This document shows, piece after piece, positions 8,594 through 17,623 of a stretch of 64,000 nucleotides of DNA. The stretch is from Streptomyces sp. NBC_01717 (lineage in GTDB: Bacteria; Actinomycetota; Actinomycetes; Streptomycetales; Streptomycetaceae), in assembly GCF_036248255.1 (NCBI RefSeq), contig NZ_CP109178.1, positions 7,693,001 through 7,757,000 on the forward strand, written 5' to 3'. Within the stretch, counting starts at the first letter, position 1; each line of letters starts with the position of its first letter. The notes under the pieces are model-generated. The model had not been told where the DNA came from, ran no database searches, and worked only from the letters and a program-made list of their open reading frames with translations. The position numbers and the translations under genes were made by a program.

Positions 8594-10240
8594 TCAGGGA
8601 CCGCGCACCCCGGCCTTCGGACCCACGGCACCGACCCGCTCCACCGGGTTGCGCCGCCGCAGTGACCGGCTGCCCTCATAGGCGCAGAATGCCGCCAGCA
8701 CGGCAAGCGCGCCGTACACCGGCCAGTCGCCCAGCCGCACATAGAGGGTGCTGCCACTGGCCAGCGGTACGTCGAAGACGGCGGCCCCGCTCGTATCCGT
8801 GCCCAGCGGCGTGCCGACGCGCCTGCCCTGCGGGCCGTACGCCGTGCTGATGCCGGTGAGCGTGGCATGCACCATCGGGCGGCCGTTCTCGGCGGCCCGC
8901 AGCGCGCCGAGCGAGGCGTGCTGCTCCGGTGCCCAGGTGTGCTGGAACGTAGCGGTCGACGACTGGGCGATCAGCAACTGTGCCCCGTCTCGGGTCAGCC
9001 GCCTGCTCATGTCGGGGAACGCGGACTCGAAGCAGACCAGCGGCCCGATCCGCAGAGTGTGCTCCGGGGAGCGGACCTCGGTGGGGGACCCGGTGAAGCC
9101 GTCCGTGCGCGGCGGCTCGGGAACGGACATCACCACCTGCCGGGTGCCGCGCAGCCGGTCCTCGCCCGCAGCCTTGCCCACCGACGTCACCCAGCCGAGC
9201 ACCGAACGGGCCGGGATGTACTCACCGAACGGCACCAGACGCATCTTGTCGTAGCGGTCCCCGGTCGGGCCGTCCGGCCCCACCAGCACCGCGCTCTTGA
9301 ATATCCCCGTCCGGCCCGACGTGCCGGTGTGCCGGGCATCCTCGTTCACCAGCACATCCGCGCCGACCTCGCGCGAGAGTTTCGCGATCCGCGCGGTCAG
9401 GTCCGTCCGACGGGACAGATCCTGGCCGACACTGCTCTCGCCCCACACCACCAGATCGACGTCGCGGCCCGCCAGTGTGCGGGTCAGCTGCTCGCTGCGC
9501 GCGAAGCGGAGCGCCACGCTGTTCGGCCCCGAAACGACCCCCGGTTGCACGACGCCGATCCGGGCCACGCCCGACTGCTCCGGCTGCGGCGCCCACGTCC
9601 ATATCGCGCCCACGGCCAGCGCGCACACCACGATGGCGACCGCCGCGGCCGCCCGTGCGCCGGGTGTCAGGAGCAGCAGGGTGACCGCGGTGTTCACCGC
9701 CACCACCAGAAGACTCACCAGCCACACGGCGCCGACCGATGCCACCCGGAGCGCCGCGGGCACCTGCCACTGGCTCGCACCGAGGAGTCCCCAGGGACCG
9801 CCGAGACCCTCCCAGGAGCGGGCCAGTTCGATGATCAGCCAGCCGGAAGGCACCACCATCACGGCAGCCGCGGCCGTCGCGACGGACGGGGCGCCACCGA
9901 GCATCCTTGACACCAGCAGGCCCCAGGGCGCCCACAGCAGACCTAGCAGCGCGGCGAGAACGACGATGAACACATGCAGGCTCGGCATCAGCCATTGGTG
10001 CACGGCGAGCAGGTAGCCCGTCCCGCCGAGCCAGCCGTCGAGCGCCGCCCGGCGCGCGGTACCGGCCGAGCGGATCAGCAGCAGCCAGGGCACCAGCGCG
10101 ACATACGCGAACCACCACAGCGACGGGGCCGGGAAGGCGAGCGCGGGCAGTGCCCCGGCGAGCAGCGCTCCACCGCCGCGCCACCAGGGTGACCGGAGCA
10201 TCCGCTCCCGCTGCTCACGCCGACCGACCGGAATCCGCAT
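8594..10240 (-). CDS. lnt: Apolipoprotein N-acyltransferase
   Basis: A 548-residue membrane enzyme that adds the third acyl chain to lipoproteins. The N-terminal half has about six to eight hydrophobic helices. The C-terminal half is an extracellular carbon-nitrogen hydrolase domain with the expected catalytic triad: Glu in YDKMRLVPFGEYIP or the preceding VWGESS segment, Lys in YDKMRLVPFG, and Cys in PLVCFESAFPD. Length is normal. Streptomyces often carries two Lnt homologues, so this may be one of a pair. No lipoprotein gene is directly adjacent. Confidence 0.92.
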   Translation of the reverse strand: MRIPVGRREQRERMLRSPWWRGGGALLAGALPALAFPAPSLWWFAYVALVPWLLLIRSAGTARRAALDGWLGGTGYLLAVHQWLMPSLHVFIVVLAALLGLLWAPWGLLVSRMLGGAPSVATAAAAVMVVPSGWLIIELARSWEGLGGPWGLLGASQWQVPAALRVASVGAVWLVSLLVVAVNTAVTLLLLTPGARAAAAVAIVVCALAVGAIWTWAPQPEQSGVARIGVVQPGVVSGPNSVALRFARSEQLTRTLAGRDVDLVVWGESSVGQDLSRRTDLTARIAKLSREVGADVLVNEDARHTGTSGRTGIFKSAVLVGPDGPTGDRYDKMRLVPFGEYIPARSVLGWVTSVGKAAGEDRLRGTRQVVMSVPEPPRTDGFTGSPTEVRSPEHTLRIGPLVCFESAFPDMSRRLTRDGAQLLIAQSSTATFQHTWAPEQHASLGALRAAENGRPMVHATLTGISTAYGPQGRRVGTPLGTDTSGAAVFDVPLASGSTLYVRLGDWPVYGALAVLAAFCAYEGSRSLRRRNPVERVGAVGPKAGVRGP

Positions 10241-10344
10241 ACCGCGCCTCCTCGACCTGACCGGTGAGCAGTGGTGCCCTTCTCCTTACCCAGTGTGGGG
10301 GGAGCGGAACGGGTGCGGCCAGGGCGGATGTGAGCCTGCGCGGC

Positions 10345-10839
10345 TCAGCTCGGGGCAAGGGAGCCGGAGAGGCTGCGCCACTTCTCGTGGACGGTCACGG
10401 TACGGATCCGCCAGCCGACGTCCGTACGCAGAAGTCCGAAGGCGTACCGGCCGCCGGAGGCGAAGTTCGGTGCGGTGGTGTCGGGGGCTGCGGCGCCGCC
10501 GTCCTGCGCACCCTCCAGCCGCATGGGGTTCAGGTAGTCGGCCCGTACGTCGGCGCGGTCACCGGGGTAGCCGCCCAGGTCCTGGAGGTCGAGCCGGCGG
10601 TTGACGATCAGGTGCTGGCGCACGGGGAAGAGCCGCATAGTCTCCGCGAGCCAGTGCGCGACCTCGGCGGCGGGCCCCTCGACACCTCCCGCGCTGCGAT
10701 AGTCGGCGCGGCCGTCCGGGGTGAACAGGTCCCGGTAGTCCTGCCAGGAGCCGTCGTCCACCGCCACCGCATAGCCGGTGATCACTGCGTCGATGGACAG
10801 CTGGTCCATCACGGTCGCGAGAGCCACGCGCTGCGTCAT
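10345..10839 (-). CDS. NTF2/SnoaL-like protein
   Basis: A 164-residue small protein with the cone-shaped NTF2-like fold, recognised from ITGYAVAVDDGSWQDYRDLFTPDGRADYRSAGG at the start and the WRIRTVTVHEKW strand at the end. This fold serves in polyketide cyclases, dehydratases and many ligand-binding proteins; a nuclear-transport-factor-like ring-hydroxylating dioxygenase small-subunit type is also possible. The ATG at 10839 fits the domain start. It stands alone between lnt and a universal stress protein on the same strand, and its substrate is unknown. Confidence 0.8.
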   Translation of the reverse strand: MTQRVALATVMDQLSIDAVITGYAVAVDDGSWQDYRDLFTPDGRADYRSAGGVEGPAAEVAHWLAETMRLFPVRQHLIVNRRLDLQDLGGYPGDRADVRADYLNPMRLEGAQDGGAAAPDTTAPNFASGGRYAFGLLRTDVGWRIRTVTVHEKWRSLSGSLAPS

Positions 10840-10988
10840 CCGGCCAGTGTGTGCCCGCCGACCGCAGACGCCAAGGGCTGTGCACGCGCGGCGCCATGTC
10901 CGACCATGATTCGGTCCCCCGGAACCCCGGACCGGGAGCTCGGACGAGAAGAACGCCACGGCCGGAACCCGGACCGCCCGTGCCCGTC

Positions 10989-11852
10989 TCAGCAGGGGAC
11001 CACGGCCACCGGTCCGAGCGCATGAGTGAGTGTCGTCTGCGCCACCGGCGACAGCCCGAATCCAAGCTCCTCGCCGCCCTTGCGCCGTCCGATCACCGTG
11101 AGGGCGGCGGTCGCCGACGCCGTGACCAGGGTGTGGGACGCGGATCCGTGGACCGGCTCCTGCACAACCTCGACCTGCGGATACTTCTCCGGCAGCCCGG
11201 CGGTGAGCTCCGCGAGGGTCCGCTCGGCCGCGCCTGCCGCCGCATCCCGGTCGAAGACGGGGCCACCGGAGAGCATCGACGAGAACATCGTCCAGCCGTG
11301 CACGATCCGCAGGCGCGCTCCGGGCCGGGTCATGGCGGCCTCGAACGCGAAGTCCAGCACCGCCTCACTGCTTTCGTCGGCGGCCACCCCCGCGACGATG
11401 TCCGAGAATGTCTCCGCCGCCTCCGCCCCCTCCTCGTCCGCCCGGCCGGTGTGAACGACGACGACGGGACACCTGGCCATCGAGGCGGTCGTCAGACTGT
11501 TCGAGCCGATCAGCAGTGACCGGAACCCGCCCAGCCCGCGCGAGCCCAGTACCAGCAACGACGCGTGCTCACTCAGCGCGGTCAGCGCCGCCGCCGGGAA
11601 GTCCATCGGGGCGAGGGTCGATGTGTGCAGGGTCGGAGCGACCTGCGCCACCCGGCCCACGGACTCCGCGAGCAGTTCCTCGGCCTCGCGCCGCTGCGCC
11701 TCCTGGCTGGTACGCCGATTGAGCGGCCTGACATGCACGATCGTCAGCGGAAGCCCTCGCCGGACGGCGTCGCGCGCGGCCCACTCGAGCGCCGCGTAGC
11801 TACGCCATGAACCGTCGACGGCGGCGATCACAGGAAGCTCGGCGGTGGTCAT
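10989..11852 (-). CDS. Universal stress protein with two USP domains
   Basis: A 287-residue protein with tandem UspA-like domains of about 145 residues each. Domain 1 starts PVIAAVDGSWRSYAALEWA and contains the nucleotide-binding-type loop GSRGLGGFRSLLIGSNS; domain 2 contains GRRKGGEELGFGLSPVAQ in the equivalent place, a less canonical loop. Such proteins bind ATP and are induced in dormancy, hypoxia or starvation in actinobacteria. The ATG at 11852 has GGAGG about 6 bases upstream. An upstream in-frame codon exists but adds an unrelated leader. Confidence 0.9.
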   Translation of the reverse strand: MTTAELPVIAAVDGSWRSYAALEWAARDAVRRGLPLTIVHVRPLNRRTSQEAQRREAEELLAESVGRVAQVAPTLHTSTLAPMDFPAAALTALSEHASLLVLGSRGLGGFRSLLIGSNSLTTASMARCPVVVVHTGRADEEGAEAAETFSDIVAGVAADESSEAVLDFAFEAAMTRPGARLRIVHGWTMFSSMLSGGPVFDRDAAAGAAERTLAELTAGLPEKYPQVEVVQEPVHGSASHTLVTASATAALTVIGRRKGGEELGFGLSPVAQTTLTHALGPVAVVPC

Positions 11853-12170
11853 GGAGTCCTCCAGGGTCCAGCGGTACACGTCCCAGGCTGTACGTGTACG
11901 GGGCATACGGCAGGGACTTTCGGCCGTGTCCGCCCCGTATCACCCCGGTCGTGTTCCGTACGCTACGGCCGGTCGGCGTCCGGCGCAGGAGCAGCCGGAG
12001 TGTGAACTGCGAAGCGGTGCGAAGCGCTGAAGCGCGTCGCGGAAGGGCACGAGCAGACAGGTTTCCGGTCTCTCCGGTCTCTCTGGACTGTCGGCTTCGG
12101 GACTTCTGCGACGCGCTTCGATTGAGGGCGATCGGGCAACGGCCGCCCTCATGGAGGAGCGGCGGGCGTA
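11853..12170. other. 318-base intergenic region with a long hairpin
   Basis: No gene was found here. The only clear structure is the long inverted repeat listed separately at 12029-12119. The rest contains the promoter region of the universal stress gene on the minus strand. Confidence 0.5.
12029..12119 (-). terminator. 17-bp inverted repeat downstream of pectic acid lyase
   Basis: GAAGCGCGTCGCGGAAG at 12029-12045 is complementary to CTTCTGCGACGCGCTTC at 12103-12119 except for one position, which becomes a G-U pair in RNA. The 57-base loop contains two copies of CCGGTCTCT. It begins 52 bases after the lyase stop and could be its terminator or a stable 3' element. Confidence 0.5.
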
Positions 12171-13988
12171 TCAGCTGCCGGCGATGTACGCCGTGAGGGT
12201 GCCCAGATTCTCGATGAAGTCCGACGTGGTGATGCCCAGCGGACTGTCCTGCGGCGTATAGGGGGATTCCAACGGCGGCTTGAGCGGGTCGTAGGGCGAG
12301 GTGTCGTAGACGTCGCCCACATTGCGGCTCATATAGGCCTTGCCGTCGTACGGCGTCGCGGGTGCCGGACCCTGGTAGGGGTTGGTGATCGAACCGATCG
12401 GTGTCAGCCAGTGATCGCGGCCGCCGAGTCCCTCGACGACGGCATCGGCCTCTGCCCGGGTCACGGTCGGCAGCGACAGATCGGCGTCCCGGAACAGGTC
12501 GTCGAGACTGAGGTCGCTCATCGAGAAGTAGTCCGGCAGCTCACGCCTGCCGTGGGCGGAGAGGGGCGAGCGGGCCTTGAGGTCGGCGACCTCGGACCGG
12601 CTCATCCCCATGAGCTCCTCGTACGTCGCGTGCAGCGCGGCGGTGTCGACCTTGCGGCCGCCGCCGTAGTGGCTCGGGGTGTCCCGGTGGTCGTAGTCGT
12701 TGTAATAGGCGCCGTTGCGGATGTTGGAGCCGAAGCGGTGTACGAAGCGGGCGCGGTTGGTGCCCAGTTCGACGAAGGTCGGGTGTGTACTGGAGGCCAG
12801 CAGCGGGTTCTCCGCCTTCTGCTGGTCCGTGAGCCGGCAGCTCTCCAGCCAGGCTATGGCGTCCGGGACGCGGCGCAGGAACTCATGGTCACCGGTGAGC
12901 CGGAAGTAGGCGAAGAGCTGCGACACGTTGGTCTGAGTGGTGTGGGTGACCAGTGACCGCGGCTCGTAGGACCGGGCGCCGGCGGGAGCGCCGGCCGGTC
13001 GGCCGCCTGCTGCGCGGGCGAGGTGCTGGAGCCCCCAGCCGGCCTGCGGACCAGGCTGCTGCATGCGGTGGAGACAGGCCATGGCCCGCCTGACGTTGGG
13101 GATCAGGTCCCGGCGTCCAAGGGCGGTGATGCACATCAGCAGGAACTTGATGTTCTCGCCGAGCACGTTGTCGTTGAAGGTCACATGTCCGGTGTAGTCG
13201 CCGTCCTCCATGCCGTGCCGGATGCCGGACGGCAGCCACGACGGCAGCTCGTCCGGCCAGGGCGTCTGCTTGACGGAGCCGGAGAAGGCCGGGAAACGCT
13301 GTGGCCAGCCGCCGTCGGCGACACCGCCGCGGTACTGCGCCGCGACGACGAAGCGGATCGCACGGTCCAGGGAGGCCTCGAACTTGGGGTGCGGCCGCTC
13401 CAGTTGGAGCCGGAGGATCAGCTGAGCGGCGGTCGAGGTCGCCGCGTCGTCGAACGTGGCGTTGCCGTAGAAGTGCTGGAACTCCTCGAGACGCCACCCG
13501 TTGGCGCCGATGGTCTCGTACCACTTCCGCAGCGACCCCTGGCCCGCCGTGTCGTGGATGTAGTTCCAGCCGCCGCACGCCAGTTGGGCGTCGACAAGGG
13601 CCAGCCCGGTGCGCTTGGCCGCTCGGTAGCAGGCCTCCGATCCGGTGGCGTGGTAGGCGTCGAGCAGGCTGTGGCCGACGGACGGGGTGCCGGGCGGCTG
13701 GATCCAGCACATGGTGCGCCGGGCTTCCATCTCGCCCCAGGTGGTCGAGAGGTCCGGCAGGTAGCTCCAGACGTAGCCGCCGCCGTAGGAGACGTGCTCG
13801 TCCATGAACGTGGTGACGCGGCCGACCGCTGCAGCGACCTCGCCGCGCGTCCGTGGGGTGGCGGGAGCGGGAGCGGTGCGGGGCGTGGTGCCGGCGGCCG
13901 AGGCGCGCCCGGCCGACCCGATCACAAGTGCCGCTGCCGGTGCGACAGCGAGGCGGGAGAAATTGCGGCGGCTCACTGGCAAATGCAT
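12171..13988 (-). CDS. Secreted pectic acid lyase family protein (Tat substrate)
   Basis: About 605 residues. The N-terminus SRRNFSRLAVAPAAALVIGSAGRASA is a twin-arginine signal peptide, so the enzyme should be exported folded. The mature part matches the pectic acid lyase (polysaccharide lyase family 10-type, alpha/alpha toroid) family, including the hallmark GGWPQRFP and several CGGWNY and TFNDN segments. It is expected to cleave polygalacturonate by beta-elimination. The protein is longer at its C-terminus than catalytic cores I know, with an extra SDLSLDDLFRDADLSL region. GGAGG lies 7 bases before the ATG at 13988. The activity is inferred; catalytic residues were not individually verified. 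Confidence 0.8.
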   Translation of the reverse strand: MHLPVSRRNFSRLAVAPAAALVIGSAGRASAAGTTPRTAPAPATPRTRGEVAAAVGRVTTFMDEHVSYGGGYVWSYLPDLSTTWGEMEARRTMCWIQPPGTPSVGHSLLDAYHATGSEACYRAAKRTGLALVDAQLACGGWNYIHDTAGQGSLRKWYETIGANGWRLEEFQHFYGNATFDDAATSTAAQLILRLQLERPHPKFEASLDRAIRFVVAAQYRGGVADGGWPQRFPAFSGSVKQTPWPDELPSWLPSGIRHGMEDGDYTGHVTFNDNVLGENIKFLLMCITALGRRDLIPNVRRAMACLHRMQQPGPQAGWGLQHLARAAGGRPAGAPAGARSYEPRSLVTHTTQTNVSQLFAYFRLTGDHEFLRRVPDAIAWLESCRLTDQQKAENPLLASSTHPTFVELGTNRARFVHRFGSNIRNGAYYNDYDHRDTPSHYGGGRKVDTAALHATYEELMGMSRSEVADLKARSPLSAHGRRELPDYFSMSDLSLDDLFRDADLSLPTVTRAEADAVVEGLGGRDHWLTPIGSITNPYQGPAPATPYDGKAYMSRNVGDVYDTSPYDPLKPPLESPYTPQDSPLGITTSDFIENLGTLTAYIAGS

Positions 13989-14410
13989 CGAACGACTGCC
14001 TCCACTCTGGTGGCGAAACGCGAATGAAGGGCCGCGGGGAGGCGGTCCTGGGCATGACGCAGCGTGATCCGAGGATCTCGCTCTCCATGCGAAAGGAGTT
14101 CTAGCACCATGTGATGGCGGAGCCAAGAGGTCACACACAACAACAGCGTTCATGTATGTGGAGCACGGGGGTAGTCAATCGGTCATATGCGACGCATTAG
14201 TTCGGCTATCTGGACACCACGAGTCAAGTTGAGCGTCCGGGCGGAGCCCGCTGGTCGTCACGCAGAGATATGCGCAGCCCCCTTGAGTGACGCGGTGGCC
14301 ACGGCTTAAGGTCGTCCGGCGAGGGGTGATCGCGGTACTCCGGAGGGCGTACGGCGACTGCCTCCGGACGTACGACGACGGCCGCACACCCCCCGAGGGA
14401 TGCTCCGGAC
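13989..14410. other. 422-base divergent promoter region
   Basis: This gap separates the minus-strand lyase from the plus-strand membrane protein. On the minus strand TTGACT (complement of 14173-14178) is spaced 16 bases from TACATG (complement of 14151-14156), a possible promoter for the lyase. On the plus strand, CCGGAGG at 14340-14346 pairs with CCTCCGG at 14361-14367 as a small hairpin in the leader of the membrane-protein gene. No gene was found. Confidence 0.4.
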
Positions 14411-15235
14411 ATGGAGAACGAGCCCGCCGCATCCACCAGGACGGAACCGGTCCGCAGCAGCACGCCCGACACGCCGCCTACCGCGCCCACGGGGCGGAAG
14501 TCGAGCCCGGTGGAGCGCCTGTGTCACGCGACCGGCGCGGCGCTCGTCGTCTCCGGGCTGCTGCATCTGATCGTCTTCGCCGTCGACGGCGGCCCCTGGG
14601 ACGGCCCGGTCTCCTGGCGCAAGCCCGTCACTTTCGGGCTCTCCTTCGGCCTGACGCTCATCGCGATCTGCTGGGTGGCCTCGTACGTACGCCTACGCGC
14701 CCGCACCCGTACCGTGCTGCTCGCGGTGTTCGCCGCCGACTGCGTGCTGGAGGTCGTCGGCATCACACTCCAGGCCTGGCGCGGCGTACCGTCCCACTTC
14801 AACATGGAGACCCCCTTCGACACGGCGGTCTCGATGTCGCTGGCCGTCGGCGGGGCAGTGCTGGTCGTCATTCTTACCGTCCTGGCGGTGGCCTCGTTCG
14901 TCCGGCGCCCCGAAGGTCCGACCGGTATGGCGCTCGCGCTGCGCGCCGGTTTCGCGATCCTTGTCGTCGGGCTGCTGGCGGGCGCTGCGATGATCGCCCG
15001 CGGTGTCTATCTGACGCGTACCGGGCACCAGTTGGCCGGCTACGCCTCCACGGCATCACTCAAACCGCTGCACGGAGTCAGCCTGCACGCGATCCTTGTG
15101 CTGCCCATGCTGGCCAGGGTGCTGGCCGGCACACCGTGGAGCGAATCCACCCGGCGCACCCTCGTCCGCGCCGCTGTCGGGTGCTACGCGGTGGCCGTCG
15201 TCGGGGCGCTGACATGGGCTGTCGTGGCGTACTGA
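14411..15235 (+). CDS. Integral membrane protein of unknown function
   Basis: A 274-residue protein with a charged, Thr/Pro-rich N-terminus of about 45 residues and then about seven hydrophobic segments, beginning GAALVVSGLLHLIVFAVDG. Recognisable features are a conserved-looking SWRKPVTFGLSFGLTL segment and HGVSLHAILVLPMLA near the C-terminus, both with histidines within membrane helices that could bind haem or metal. I do not recognise the family with certainty. GAGGGATG precedes the ATG at a rather long distance. It is alone in its transcription unit. Confidence 0.75.
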   Translation: MENEPAASTRTEPVRSSTPDTPPTAPTGRKSSPVERLCHATGAALVVSGLLHLIVFAVDGGPWDGPVSWRKPVTFGLSFGLTLIAICWVASYVRLRARTRTVLLAVFAADCVLEVVGITLQAWRGVPSHFNMETPFDTAVSMSLAVGGAVLVVILTVLAVASFVRRPEGPTGMALALRAGFAILVVGLLAGAAMIARGVYLTRTGHQLAGYASTASLKPLHGVSLHAILVLPMLARVLAGTPWSESTRRTLVRAAVGCYAVAVVGALTWAVVAY

Positions 15236-15414
15236 CGTGTCGCCCACGGAGGGTCGGCCTGATCTTCGACCCGTGTGGTGGCCGTCCGCCGGTTGGTGGT
15301 GGTGAACCGATGAGCAGGGTCACCGAAGCGGGACAACTGCCCGTCCGTAGGCGTGGATCGCCGCGTGAGCGGAATGCCCGTGCGGGCCGGCCGGTCATCC
15401 GGGAGACTTCCGGC

Positions 15415-15987
15415 ATGAACAAGATTCCCACTATGTTCGTCCGCGACTTCGCCACTCGCCCCGCGCGCGTGCTGCCGGAGGTGACGCTCGGCTGCGAGTG
15501 GGTGCTCGCCGGGGAGGGGCGCGCGACCCGCAAGTACGACGGCACGTGCGTGATGCTCGACGAAGCAGGCGATTGGTGGGCACGGCGCGAGGTGAGACCC
15601 GGCAAGCCACCGCCGCCGAACTACGTGGTCATCTCCACCGACGACGCAACCGGAAAGACGGTCGGCTGGGAACCGATCGGTCAGTCTTCATTCGCGAAGT
15701 TCCACGCAGAGGCGGTCCGGAACATCGGACCCTGCGAGGGGATCACCGGGACCTTCGAACTGGTCGGCCCGAAGATCAACGGAAACCCGGAACGCAGTGA
15801 CCTCCATCGCCTTGTCGAGCATGCCCTCGCGCGGGACGTCGCCGTGCCGGAGCTGACCTTCGAGGGCATCCGGAGCGCCGCGCTGGCCCTGGCCACGGCC
15901 GACGGGTGCGAGGGAATCGTCTGGCACCACCCCGACGGGCGGATGGCGAAGATCAAGGCGCGTGACTTCACCCCGGACCGGCCATGA
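15415..15987 (+). CDS. RLIG1-like (DUF5565) RNA ligase
   Basis: A 190-residue protein that carries the covalent nucleotidyltransferase motifs of ATP-dependent ligases. Motif I is KYDGT with the AMP-accepting Lys at residue 40. A motif III-like GTFELVGPKINGN lies near residue 113, motif IV is EGIVWHH near residue 170, and motif V is AKIKARDF near residue 182. The size and the exact spellings match the DUF5565/RNA ligase 1 family, whose human member RLIG1 (C12orf29) joins 5'-phosphate and 3'-hydroxyl RNA ends. The ATG at 15415 has GGGAG 9 bases upstream. No repair or RNA-processing partner is adjacent. Ligase chemistry is a confident inference; RNA rather than DNA as substrate is from the family. 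Confidence 0.85.
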   Translation: MNKIPTMFVRDFATRPARVLPEVTLGCEWVLAGEGRATRKYDGTCVMLDEAGDWWARREVRPGKPPPPNYVVISTDDATGKTVGWEPIGQSSFAKFHAEAVRNIGPCEGITGTFELVGPKINGNPERSDLHRLVEHALARDVAVPELTFEGIRSAALALATADGCEGIVWHHPDGRMAKIKARDFTPDRP

Positions 15988-16273
15988 GGCCGGTGCCGAC
16001 CCGGCCCACGGGCCCGTATCCCCTTTCGGTGCACGCTATCGGCAGCTCCTCAGCCGCCCGGCGGTGACGGCAGGGACGGTACGGACGGGCGGGGCGGCAG
16101 GCCCGGTGCTGTCGGCCGGACGTGTCCTGGTGGATACTCCCTGCAGGCCCCGCCGGATGTTCCGGACGCCCTGGTGTGCCGCCGGAGTGATGCAGAGGCA
16201 CCGTCGCCGGACACCAGCCGCAGCCTTCTCGGGCTCGGCGCCCTCACAACGACCGCTATGCACAGGAGACTTG

Positions 16274-16420
16274 ATGGCTGACGCTTCACCGCGCCGCGCG
16301 GACGACAGCGCCGAGGACATAGGCACGACGGTTGCCCTCGACCCTGTCGAGCGGCCGCGGCCGCAGTACGCGGGCCTGTTCGTCGCGCCCCCCGACCTGC
16401 CGGCAGCCGACACCGACTGA
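16274..16420 (+). CDS. Small acidic peptide gene (48 aa)
   Basis: A 48-codon frame with ATG at 16274 and AGGAG 6 bases upstream. The peptide is acidic and Pro/Ala/Asp-rich: MADASPRRADDSAEDIG, then PRPQYAGLFVAPPDLPAADTD at the C-terminus. No signal peptide, membrane helix or cysteine is present. No maturation enzyme is nearby, so a peptide natural product is not supported. It could be a small regulatory or stress protein. The ribosome site and codon usage make it a credible gene, but I know no homologue. Confidence 0.45.
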   Translation: MADASPRRADDSAEDIGTTVALDPVERPRPQYAGLFVAPPDLPAADTD

Positions 16421-16750
16421 CGCATCCCCCTCCCGCACGGGCGTCAGCGGTCACGAGGAGATGGATTCGTCCTCACGGCCCCACATGAACAGGTAGCGGT
16501 TACCTCCGCCCATGAGGCGGTGGACTGGTCGGACCCCACCCATCCTTCAGAGGTGCAGGTGGTGGGGCTCCGGCCAGGAGGCCAGGTCGCCGCGTATCGC
16601 GCGAGGCGACCTGGCTGAACCACCGTCCCAGGTCGCTCACCCCGCCCTGGCCAGGATCGAAGCCGTACTGAGGGCCGTCCCGTAATCCCCGGCGGGCGCT
16701 CGACGACAGCTCCGGCACCCCGCGGCGTCGCCGGAACGCCCGAATAGCCC
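16421..16750. other. 330-base gap between convergent genes, with terminator
   Basis: No convincing gene. It holds the hairpin at 16582-16614 and a weaker CCCCACC/GGTGGGG pair at 16534-16540 and 16561-16567. Confidence 0.45.
16582..16614. terminator. Perfect 10-bp hairpin between convergent genes
   Basis: CCAGGTCGCC at 16582-16591 pairs with GGCGACCTGG at 16605-16614 over a 13-base loop. It lies between the small peptide gene (plus) and uppP (minus) and can serve both. Confidence 0.55.
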
Positions 16751-17623
16751 TCAGCCCGCCGACTCACCCGCGTGCGGGCTCAATACACCTGCCCCCACCA
16801 GGGCGAACAGCAGCGCGCCCAGCAGCACCCGGTAGATGACGAACGGCATGAAGCTCTTGGTCGTGATGAACTTCATGAACCACGCGATGACGGCGTACCC
16901 CACGCCGAAGGCGATGAACGTCGCGAAGATCGTCGGCCCCCACGACACGTGCCCCTCGCCCGCGTCCTTCAGCTCGAAGACGCCCGAGGCGAGCACCGCG
17001 GGGATCGCGAGCAGGAACGAGTAGCGGGCCGCCGCCTCGCGGGTGTAGCCCATCAGCAGACCACCGCTGATCGTGGCGCCCGAGCGGGAGACACCCGGGA
17101 TCAGGGCCATCGCCTGGCAGAAGCCGAAGATCAGACCGTCCTTGACACCCAGCTCCTTGAGGGACTTCCGCTCCTTGATGGCCCGGTGCTTGCCGCCGGT
17201 CTCGTCCCGGGCTGCGAGACGGTCGGCGATGCCGAGGACGATGCCCATGACGATCAGGGTGGTGGCGATGAGCCGCAGGTCGCGGAAGGGGCCTTCGATC
17301 TGATCCTTGAAGGTCACGCCGAGGACGCCGATCGGGATGGAGCCGACGATGACCAGCCAGCCCATCTGGGCGTCGTGGTTGCTGCGCATCGACCGGTTGG
17401 TCAGCGAGCGGAACCAGGCCGAGACGATCCGCGCGATGTCCTTGCGGAAGTAGATGAGGACGGCCGCCTCCGTGCCGATCTGGGTGATGGCGGTGAACGC
17501 CGCACCCGGGTCGTGCCAGCCGGCGAACGCAGCGGTCAGCCGCAGGTGCGCGCTGGAGGAGATCGGCAGGAACTCGGTCAGTCCCTGAACGAGGCCCAGG
17601 ACGAACGATTCGAACCAGCTCAT
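16751..17623 (-). CDS. uppP: Undecaprenyl-diphosphatase
   Basis: A 290-residue multi-pass membrane enzyme (UppP/BacA) that dephosphorylates undecaprenyl diphosphate to recycle the lipid carrier for cell-wall synthesis; overproduction gives bacitracin resistance. The two family signatures are present: LTEFLPISSSAHLRL near residue 16 and GVSRSGATISGGLLMG near residue 170. About eight hydrophobic helices are visible. The ATG at 17623 is the family start. It is monocistronic by position, downstream of a TVP38-type gene on the same strand with a 330-base gap. Confidence 0.95.
   Translation of the reverse strand: MSWFESFVLGLVQGLTEFLPISSSAHLRLTAAFAGWHDPGAAFTAITQIGTEAAVLIYFRKDIARIVSAWFRSLTNRSMRSNHDAQMGWLVIVGSIPIGVLGVTFKDQIEGPFRDLRLIATTLIVMGIVLGIADRLAARDETGGKHRAIKERKSLKELGVKDGLIFGFCQAMALIPGVSRSGATISGGLLMGYTREAAARYSFLLAIPAVLASGVFELKDAGEGHVSWGPTIFATFIAFGVGYAVIAWFMKFITTKSFMPFVIYRVLLGALLFALVGAGVLSPHAGESAG

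Noticed and set aside
16274..16420. Ribosomally made peptide natural product precursor
   Set aside because: No modifying enzyme, protease or exporter is adjacent, and the peptide lacks Cys/Ser/Thr-rich core features.
16444..16767. A 107-residue minus-strand frame in the gap after the small peptide gene
   Set aside because: It spans the perfect terminator hairpin at 16582-16614 and has no ribosome site or conserved motif.
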